DNA from: Planctomycetota bacterium
Lineage (GTDB): Bacteria > Planctomycetota > Planctomycetia > Gemmatales > Gemmataceae
Length of the DNA: 11,696 nt
Assembly (NCBI GenBank): GCA_018970845.1
Contig: JAGWVO010000084.1
Coordinates: forward strand, 1 to 11,696
Direction of reading: 5' to 3'
Of this stretch, positions 6,663-11,696 are shown one piece after another (position 1 is the first letter of the stretch; each line of letters begins with the position of its first letter). The notes beneath the pieces are model-generated. The model had not been told where the DNA came from and did not search any database. It saw only the letters and a list, made by a program, of their open reading frames with translations. A program made the position numbers and the translations under genes.

Positions 6663-9578
6663 ATGCTTTTTCAAGCCTTTCGTTTCGCGTTCCTTGTCGC
6701 ACTCGTCGCGGTCGCGGGGCGCCTTCCCGCCTGGCAGCAACCGCAGGTTCCCGCCGCGTTCAATCCGTTTCCATCGATGGAAGACCCCCTGCTTGGCCGA
6801 ACCACGCCGCGGCAAATGCTCGAAACCTTCTACTTCTCGCTGGAGGGACTCGACCACAGGCCGGAGTTGATCCAAACGGCCGGCCGCTGCCTTGACAATT
6901 CACTCCTGCAGGCCGAACAGCAGCAACTCCACCTCGCCGCCGTTCACCTTGGGGAAATCCTCGACCACTTCGACCTGCCCCACAACATTCTCCCGGAAAC
7001 CACGACGGCGACGGAAACCGTGCTGTTCGCGGAAGGGGATTTCCGCCTGGTCATCCGCAACATTCCGGGCGATGGGTGGCGATTCAGCGCGGAGACGGTC
7101 AAGGCGATCCCCGACATGCGCCGCGAGGTTTTCCGTCTCAAGCGCGAGGCGACGATGGGCCGGCCGTCGTCCAACCTGGTTGATGGCCGCCGCACGCCCG
7201 AAATGACCCTCAAGGCATTCCGCGACGCCATCGCGCGGCGTGATTTCGTCGAGGCGGCGACCTGCATGGATAGCTCCGCCATTTCCCCCCGCCTGTGGGT
7301 CACCAAGGGCCCGGCGCTGGCCCGGCAGTTGGCCTTCGTTTTCCAGAGGTCGGGATTCCTTTATGGCGCCGAGGTGCCCAACGACCCGGCCGGATCCCGT
7401 TACACATGGTTCGCCTCCCCGCGCGGCCGGATCGCCCTGGAACGCGTCGCCGTCACGGAGTCCAAGGAGGCTTGGCTTTTCAACCGCGCGACGCTCGAGA
7501 CCCTGCCTTCGCTGGTGGAACTGGTCAAGGGACAGCCCGCCGATCCGCGCTGGGTGAGGCTGGGCCTCGACCTGGGACCGGAAATCCTCCGCGACATCGA
7601 GAAAACCCGCAGCAAGAAACCACCCGAGGGAACCAGGCTTCCGGCGGGCCGGGAGTCGCCCCGGGCCTTGGCGGGAACCTTGTTCCGACTGTGCGAGGAA
7701 CTGAAGGCCGGACGCAAGGTGCGCGAGGAACTGGCGGCCTGCCTCGACCTGGGACCGCTGAGCAACCGCCTCGGCCGCGAGATCAGCCCGGTGCGGGTCG
7801 CGATCAACCTCGAGGCCGTGCTGCGTTCGATGGACCTCGAGATCGGCATGATCTCCGACCTGTGGAATGACGAGCCCCAAACCCTCAAGGGCGGAAACCA
7901 GGGCGCCGAGGTCCTGCTCCGCCGCATGGAGGACGGCGGCTGGAAATTCGATTACGACACGCTGCTCAGGCTTCCCGAGATGTACGCCAAGCTGACGGCA
8001 ACGCAGAAAACGGCGCGGGAACGCTACCACGACTTCTCCACCCCGCGCGAAACCTACGCCACCTTCGAGTGGAGCCTCCACAAGGGCGACATGGACCGGG
8101 CCACCGAGTGCCTCGACCTGAGCGACTTCCCGTCCGCGGCCCGCGCGAGCCTCGGCCCCCGGCTGGCTTGGAAGATCCGGTACTACCTCGACCGCAACAA
8201 GTTCATCATTCCCCAGGAGGTGCCCAACCAACCCGACGGCCGCAGGTGGGGCGCGATCCGCTCGGAGACGGGCGAGGCGCTTTTCATTGGCAGGCGCGCC
8301 GCCGACCCCTGGAAGGACCGCTGGCTCTTCACTTCCGATTCCCTCGAAAGGATCGAGAGGCTTTTCCCCTCGGCAATCGGCACCGAGCCGATCGCCGATG
8401 TCGCGAAGTCGTACTGGTTTCGCGAAGGTCCCGATTTCCTCGAGTGTCCACCCGTCTGGCTGCACACGCGGATGCCGGACCTGCTGCGCACGCGGCTTTG
8501 GCACCTTGAGGGATACCAGTGGATCGGCATGGTGGTGATCCTGTTGGGATCTTACACGGCCGGTTGGTTCGCCACGCTCGGGGTGAACCTGACGGGAACC
8601 CTGCTGCTTTCACGGACGGGGGTGTCCCTGCCCTCGGGAATGGTGTTCAACCGCCTCAGGCCCATCCGCATGCTGGTCGCCTTCGGCGCCATCCTCTGGG
8701 GGCTTGACATCCTCGACCTGCCGATCGCCTTCCAGAAGGCGTTCCTGCCGGCCTCGAAGGCCGTCGCGATCTTCCTGTGCCTCTGGGCCGCCTACAGGCT
8801 TGCCGACCTCGGACTCGACATCCACATGAACCGCCCGCAGGTCGACGACAAGGCGGGACTTCACGACCTCCTGGCGCCGACGGTGGCGAGCCTGGTGAAG
8901 ATCGCGTTCATCCTGGTCGCCGGATATTACCTGATCGACCTGATGGGTGACGCCGACCTGCTGACGCGAATCCTGGCCGGGCTTGGCATCGTGGGCTTGG
9001 CCATCTCGCTGGCCGCGCAGGACGCGATCAAGCACTTCTTCGGCACGCTTCTGCTCATCTCCGAGCGTCCCTTCCGCATCGGCGACCGGATCATCATCGA
9101 CAAGCACAGGGGGGTGGTGGAAACCGTCGGGTTCCGTTCCACGCGCATCCGCACCGACAAGGGAACCCTGGTGATCCTTCCCAACAGCGCGCTTGCCGAG
9201 GGAACCGTGGAAAACCTGGGGCGGCGCAACCGGCACTTCGAGCGGCTTGCCCTTCCCCTGGAGGAGGAATCGTCGGCGGAGCGCCGCGAGATGTTCATCG
9301 CCGGGGTTAAGGACGCCTGCAAGGAACTCGCTCCATGGTCGAGGCGCCCGGCCACCGTCGAATGGATGCCGGCCGCTGGCGAGGAACCGGCGCAAGTCAG
9401 GGTCAGCGCCTGGCTGCCGGGTTGGGGCGGCAAGGCGGCGCGGGATGCCCGCCAACTCCTGCTGGAACGGATCGCGCTGCTCGCCTCGGTCCACGGCATC
9501 GACTTCGCAGACAGGGTGCTGCCCTCCCTGCCCGGGGAAACCATGCGACTGCCCGCCCGCAAAAACAGGTCCGCCTGA
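6663..9578 (+). CDS. MscS-type mechanosensitive channel with four-module N-terminal region
   Basis: A 971-aa envelope protein. Residues 1-24 look like a signal peptide (hydrophobic 6-19). Residues 48-570 contain four diverged copies of one module (about 48-154, 178-288, 332-444, 459-570). Each opens with (T/S)P followed by helix-like sequence and a C-(L/M)-D motif. They are probably periplasmic or extracytoplasmic. Membrane segments follow near 620-640, 666-690, 698-716 and 741-760. The pore-lining helix at 768-790 is ILAGLGIVGLAISLAAQDAI. The MscS beta-domain core follows: LLLISERPFRIGDRI (796-810) and LVILPNSALAEGTVENL (836-852). The rest is the C-terminal cytoplasmic domain. MscS channels release solutes when membrane tension rises; E. 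coli MscS has 286 aa, so this is a giant variant. ATG 6663 has a good SD. It is the first gene of a three-gene run. Confidence 0.9.
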   Translation: MLFQAFRFAFLVALVAVAGRLPAWQQPQVPAAFNPFPSMEDPLLGRTTPRQMLETFYFSLEGLDHRPELIQTAGRCLDNSLLQAEQQQLHLAAVHLGEILDHFDLPHNILPETTTATETVLFAEGDFRLVIRNIPGDGWRFSAETVKAIPDMRREVFRLKREATMGRPSSNLVDGRRTPEMTLKAFRDAIARRDFVEAATCMDSSAISPRLWVTKGPALARQLAFVFQRSGFLYGAEVPNDPAGSRYTWFASPRGRIALERVAVTESKEAWLFNRATLETLPSLVELVKGQPADPRWVRLGLDLGPEILRDIEKTRSKKPPEGTRLPAGRESPRALAGTLFRLCEELKAGRKVREELAACLDLGPLSNRLGREISPVRVAINLEAVLRSMDLEIGMISDLWNDEPQTLKGGNQGAEVLLRRMEDGGWKFDYDTLLRLPEMYAKLTATQKTARERYHDFSTPRETYATFEWSLHKGDMDRATECLDLSDFPSAARASLGPRLAWKIRYYLDRNKFIIPQEVPNQPDGRRWGAIRSETGEALFIGRRAADPWKDRWLFTSDSLERIERLFPSAIGTEPIADVAKSYWFREGPDFLECPPVWLHTRMPDLLRTRLWHLEGYQWIGMVVILLGSYTAGWFATLGVNLTGTLLLSRTGVSLPSGMVFNRLRPIRMLVAFGAILWGLDILDLPIAFQKAFLPASKAVAIFLCLWAAYRLADLGLDIHMNRPQVDDKAGLHDLLAPTVASLVKIAFILVAGYYLIDLMGDADLLTRILAGLGIVGLAISLAAQDAIKHFFGTLLLISERPFRIGDRIIIDKHRGVVETVGFRSTRIRTDKGTLVILPNSALAEGTVENLGRRNRHFERLALPLEEESSAERREMFIAGVKDACKELAPWSRRPATVEWMPAAGEEPAQVRVSAWLPGWGGKAARDARQLLLERIALLASVHGIDFADRVLPSLPGETMRLPARKNRSA

Positions 9579-9604
9579 GCCGCTTCAAGCCATAGAATGC
9601 GGTC

Positions 9605-9609
9605 GGAGG
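9605..9609 (+). promoter_or_regulatory. Ribosome binding site of the DUF2617-like gene
   Basis: GGAGG sits 5 nt before the ATG at 9615, inside the 36-nt gap after the channel gene. A strong SD so close to the preceding stop supports translation from a shared transcript. Confidence 0.6.
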
Positions 9610-9614
9610 CTTGA

Positions 9615-10178
9615 ATGAACTCGACCCGTCCGCGCGTCAGCGACCTGACCTTTCATGTGTTCGGCAGGCCGCTGCACCCAGAACTCTTCGAGACCGCCGC
9701 CACCCGCAAGGTGCCATGGCGCGATGCCGTGGTGGAGGTGGGCGTGCTGCGCACCGGCCACTGGATCCGGTTCACCCGTGGAGGCCTCACCGTGTGCGAG
9801 GTCGCCTGCGACCGCGGCCAAATCCTGCCCGAATGCGGCAGGCTTTTTCGCGCCAGGCTACGGCAGGAAAGGCGCCTGGCGCTGATGCCGGCGGGGGCGA
9901 TCCGCTACGAGGCCAGTTTCTCGCTTGAATCGCTCGGCGCCGAGGCCTTCGACCGCGTGCATGACGAAATCGTCGCCTCCGGCGCCGTCCGCGGCATGAT
10001 CCACGCCTTTCCTGACGAGGCCAGGGAAACCTCCCCTTTGTCCCACCTCGTGGTGGAGGGACGGGACGGGCTTGTTGTCGCGTCCTCATTCCATACCTTC
10101 CCAACGGAGCGAGCCATCGTGCGCACCGTTTCGATGTTCGAGTGGCGCCGACGGCCCGGCGGTTCCACGCCTCGCTAA
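9615..10178 (+). CDS. Hypothetical protein, DUF2617-like
   Basis: A 187-aa soluble-looking protein with no signal peptide or membrane segment. The N-terminal stretch LTFHVFGRPLHPELF (11-25), the RTGHWIRFTRGGLTVCEV segment (46-63) and LPECGRLF (71-78) followed by RQERRLAL (83-90) resemble what I remember of DUF2617 proteins of planctomycetes. A search would be needed to confirm this. C60, C65 and C74 are present but do not form a clear metal motif. The C-terminal half alternates hydrophobic strands (SHLVVEGRDGLVVASSFHTF, 143-162) and ends in a basic tail. No catalytic motif is recognised and no function can be given. It lies 36 nt after the MscS gene and 20 nt before the KDPG aldolase gene, so it is probably co-transcribed with both. 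Coding potential is good: strong SD, consistent codon use and tight spacing. Confidence 0.75.
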   Translation: MNSTRPRVSDLTFHVFGRPLHPELFETAATRKVPWRDAVVEVGVLRTGHWIRFTRGGLTVCEVACDRGQILPECGRLFRARLRQERRLALMPAGAIRYEASFSLESLGAEAFDRVHDEIVASGAVRGMIHAFPDEARETSPLSHLVVEGRDGLVVASSFHTFPTERAIVRTVSMFEWRRRPGGSTPR

Positions 10179-10198
10179 CCATTCCAGGAGAAGCTTGA

Positions 10199-10849
10199 AT
10201 GTCCCGTGAAGACGACATGCGCCGCGTGTTGGACTGCGGCATCGTGGCCGTGGTCCGGTCCGCCGAGAGCGCGCCGCTTGTGGATGTTTGCAGGGCGCTT
10301 GCCGAGGGCGGGGTGGATGTCGCCGAAATCACCTTCACCGTTCCGGACGCGCTGGATGTCCTCAAGGCGGCGAGGAAGGCCCTGGGCGACCGCATGCTTC
10401 TGGGCGCCGGAACCGTGCTCGACCCGGAAACCGCCCGCGCGGCATTCCTGGCCGGTGCCGAATACATCGTTTCCCCATCACTCGACCTCGAGGTCATCGC
10501 GATGGCCCGCCGCTATGGCAAGCTGGTCATGCCCGGTTGCTTCACCCCGACGGAGATCACCAAGGCTTGGCAGGCCGGCGCCGACATCATCAAGGTGTTT
10601 CCGGCCGAGGTTGTCGGTCCTGCGTTCTTCAAGGCCGTGCGAGGTCCGCTTCCCCAGGTGCGCATGATGCCGACGGGCGGCGTCGACCTGAACACCGCCG
10701 CCTCGTTCCTGGAAGCCGGCGCCTGCTGCCTTGGCATCGGCAGCCAACTCATCGATCCCAAGGCCGTCTCCAGCCGCAAGTTCGAGCTTATCTCGGAAAA
10801 GGCCGCCAAATATCGCGACATCATCAAGGCCCACCGAGCCAAGGCTTGA
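10199..10849 (+). CDS. eda: 2-dehydro-3-deoxyphosphogluconate aldolase / 4-hydroxy-2-oxoglutarate aldolase
   Basis: A 216-aa class I aldolase of the KDPG/KHG family, a cytoplasmic TIM barrel, usually trimeric, that splits 2-keto-3-deoxy-6-phosphogluconate into pyruvate and glyceraldehyde-3-phosphate. The Schiff-base lysine is K132 in DIIKVFPAEVVGP (129-141), and the general acid/base glutamate is E43 in AEITFTVPDA (42-51). GAGTV (69-73), SPSLD (92-96), MPGCFTPTE (111-119) and phosphate-binding TGGV (159-162) are all intact. The ITFTVPDA segment, in place of the TLRT of E. coli Eda, matches the Thermotoga maritima KDPG aldolase type as I recall it. The loss of that Arg is therefore a subfamily trait, not damage. 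AGGAG lies 8 nt before ATG 10199. It is the last gene of the MscS/DUF2617-like run. No edd, kinase or dehydratase is in the window, so the substrate source is unknown. Confidence 0.92.
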   Translation: MSREDDMRRVLDCGIVAVVRSAESAPLVDVCRALAEGGVDVAEITFTVPDALDVLKAARKALGDRMLLGAGTVLDPETARAAFLAGAEYIVSPSLDLEVIAMARRYGKLVMPGCFTPTEITKAWQAGADIIKVFPAEVVGPAFFKAVRGPLPQVRMMPTGGVDLNTAASFLEAGACCLGIGSQLIDPKAVSSRKFELISEKAAKYRDIIKAHRAKA

Positions 10850-10908
10850 GGCGCGAAAGGAGATGGGCCCGAACGCTATGGCGAGAAACTTCCAATCTCA
10901 GGGAACAA

Positions 10909-11370
10909 TCAAGGAGCCATGCGAGCCGAAATGACAGCCTCCATGGCGATGGTGTTGGAAGTCACCGCCTCATCGAGCCGTTCGGCGGGAAAAGCCCGCG
11001 CCTGGATTTCCTCGATCGACACGAGAATCTGGCACATCGCCACCTGCCGGTCGGACAATCCCGGATAGAAGTTCTCCAAGGCGGTGGTGTATAGCGGTTT
11101 CAAACTATTCAGCCATGTCCAGTGATCGATCATCTCGTCGGCATCCAAGGATCCCGAAACCCAACCATCGATCAGTTCCTTCTTCATCGCGATTCGCGTC
11201 ACGATTCTCTGGTTCAACCCATCGAGTTGTTCCTGTCGGCTGACCAATTCGGCAAGGCATGGGCGGGAGTCGGCCGCATCATTCGCATCCGAGTGCCCTA
11301 GCCTGGCACCGCTCCATCCAAGGCCAAGAACCACAACCATGACACCGGATGCCAGCAATGCCCTGTTCAT
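10909..11370 (-). CDS. Small exported or membrane-anchored protein of unknown function
   Basis: A 153-aa protein I do not recognise with confidence. Residues 4-20 are strongly hydrophobic after a short basic start (MNRALLASGVMVVVLGLGW), giving a signal peptide or N-terminal anchor. The rest looks helical and charged, with a central RQEQLDGLNQRIVTRIAMKK stretch (45-64), an aromatic WTWLNSLKPLY patch (84-94), and two cysteines (C38, C113). The pattern loosely recalls small planctomycete periplasmic proteins often found beside sigma-factor genes, but this is memory, not a match. ATG 11370 has GGAGGA 7 nt upstream; an in-frame TTG at 11385 is less likely because it would lie upstream of that SD. 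It faces eda across a 59-nt gap. Being on the opposite strand, it is independent of the sugar genes. Confidence 0.75.
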   Translation of the reverse strand: MNRALLASGVMVVVLGLGWSGARLGHSDANDAADSRPCLAELVSRQEQLDGLNQRIVTRIAMKKELIDGWVSGSLDADEMIDHWTWLNSLKPLYTTALENFYPGLSDRQVAMCQILVSIEEIQARAFPAERLDEAVTSNTIAMEAVISARMAP

Positions 11371-11377
11371 GTTGAAA

Positions 11378-11383
11378 TCCTCC
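11378..11383 (-). promoter_or_regulatory. Ribosome binding site of the 153-aa protein gene
   Basis: GGAGGA reads on the minus strand from 11383 to 11378, 7 nt before the ATG at 11370. It decides between this start and the in-frame TTG at 11385. Confidence 0.6.
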
Positions 11384-11517
11384 AAGCCGTGGAACGATCA
11401 ACGAAATCCATGATGGAGAAACTTCATGCGATTCATGCAAAGTCTTGGAGAGGATTCCATGAAATCATCAGGACGCATGTAACATTGAGCAAATGGCGAA
11501 CCACAAAAACAAAAATC
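11384..11517. other. AT-richer non-coding leader region
   Basis: No gene is seen. This stretch lies upstream of the 153-aa minus-strand gene and should hold its promoter. TTCATGC is repeated at 11423-11429 and 11432-11438. AAGTCTTGGA at 11440-11449 recurs at 11564-11573. On the minus strand a T-rich run (about 11516-11502) directly follows the stop of the possible partial gene to the right and might help end its transcript, but no hairpin precedes it. Confidence 0.4.
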
Positions 11518-11696
11518 TCAAACCTTGAAATCAGCAGCAATTATGGCTGAAACATCAAATATGAAGTCTTGGATTTCATCTTGGAAGCCAAAACTATTGG
11601 CAGAATTCGCTTTGATTTTCAGCAGTGCCAACAGATTGGGATCATTCGCAAAGCCGGCCAGAAAGGCTGAACCGCGATGCGAGGTTTGGCGGCGAC
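11518..11696 (-). CDS. Possible C-terminal end of an unidentified gene (partial)
   Basis: A minus-strand frame is open from the window edge through 58 codons to a TGA at 11520-11518. The translation includes SAFLAGFANDPNLLALLKIK and ends DVSAIIAADFKV, a balanced mix of hydrophobic and acidic residues unlike the Arg/Pro-rich shadows elsewhere. There is no in-frame ATG, so a start would lie beyond the window. The composition is much more AT-rich than the other genes, and third codon positions are not GC-biased. Against it, at least two plus-strand frames are also open over most of this stretch, as expected in low-information sequence. One begins at an ATG at 11543 with no SD. No family is recognised. 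Confidence 0.3.
   Translation of the reverse strand, partial: RRQTSHRGSAFLAGFANDPNLLALLKIKANSANSFGFQDEIQDFIFDVSAIIAADFKV

Noticed and set aside
6900..8504. 534-codon minus-strand open frame inside the MscS gene
   Set aside because: Antisense shadow; the plus-strand frame has a signal peptide, repeats and channel motifs.
10228..10345. Loss of the conserved substrate Arg in the KDPG aldolase as a sign of a new activity
   Set aside because: The ITFTVPDA form is, as I recall, that of the Thermotoga maritima KDPG aldolase, so it marks a known subtype.
10878..10934. Tiny plus-strand frame (18 codons) after eda with a GGAG upstream
   Set aside because: The GGAG is 15 nt from this ATG and directly abuts another ATG at 10863. 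The frame overlaps the end of the opposing gene, and nothing supports translation.
1..11696. Shared GGCGGCGAC at both window ends as evidence of a circular element
   Set aside because: Only about 9 nt match, the flanking bases differ, and the motif is common in GC-rich DNA.
11543..11696. Plus-strand frame from ATG 11543 open to the window edge
   Set aside because: No ribosome binding site, and it competes with a minus-strand frame of more protein-like composition; kept only as a caveat to that entry.

Overview
The window is GC-rich chromosomal DNA that looks bacterial, most likely from Planctomycetota, with Verrucomicrobiota or another PVC-like or Acidobacteriota lineage as the alternative. 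This is inferred from gene content: a Tat-type-leader Gfo/Idh/MocA oxidoreductase, a sodium:solute symporter coupled to a second Gfo/Idh/MocA gene, a very large MscS-type channel, and a small protein resembling DUF2617. No rRNA, tRNA, CRISPR array or insertion sequence is visible.

Region by region: positions 1-359 are non-coding and carry two hairpins. A plus-strand pair follows: an exported Gfo/Idh/MocA oxidoreductase (360-1562) and, 11 nt later, DNA polymerase IV (dinB, 1574-2773). After a 129-nt gap comes a plus-strand FAH-family hydrolase/lyase (2903-3826). Its stop codon directly abuts the stop codon of a minus-strand unit transcribed toward it. That unit is a sodium:solute symporter (6441-4879) overlapping a second Gfo/Idh/MocA protein (4882-3827) by ATGA. 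A 221-nt divergent intergenic region separates the symporter from a plus-strand three-gene run: a 971-aa MscS-type channel (6663-9578), a 187-aa DUF2617-like protein (9615-10178) and a Thermotoga-type KDPG aldolase (10199-10849). A small minus-strand exported protein (11370-10909) faces this run. The last ~180 nt are clearly more AT-rich and may hold the C-terminal end of another minus-strand gene that runs off the window.

Functionally, much of the window fits uptake and catabolism of sugars or sugar acids: Na+-driven import, NAD(P)-dependent oxidoreductases, an FAH enzyme of the type that cleaves or hydrates oxo-acids, and an aldolase that splits 2-keto-3-deoxy-6-phosphogluconate. The genes lie in at least three transcription units, so a single pathway is inference. 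dinB (translesion synthesis) and the MscS channel (osmotic or envelope stress) are unrelated housekeeping or stress functions inserted among them.

The most unusual object is the N-terminal ~570 residues of the MscS protein. They read as four diverged copies of one module in an alternating A-B-A-B pattern, placed before the channel domain. I do not see a clear new defence or mobile system here.
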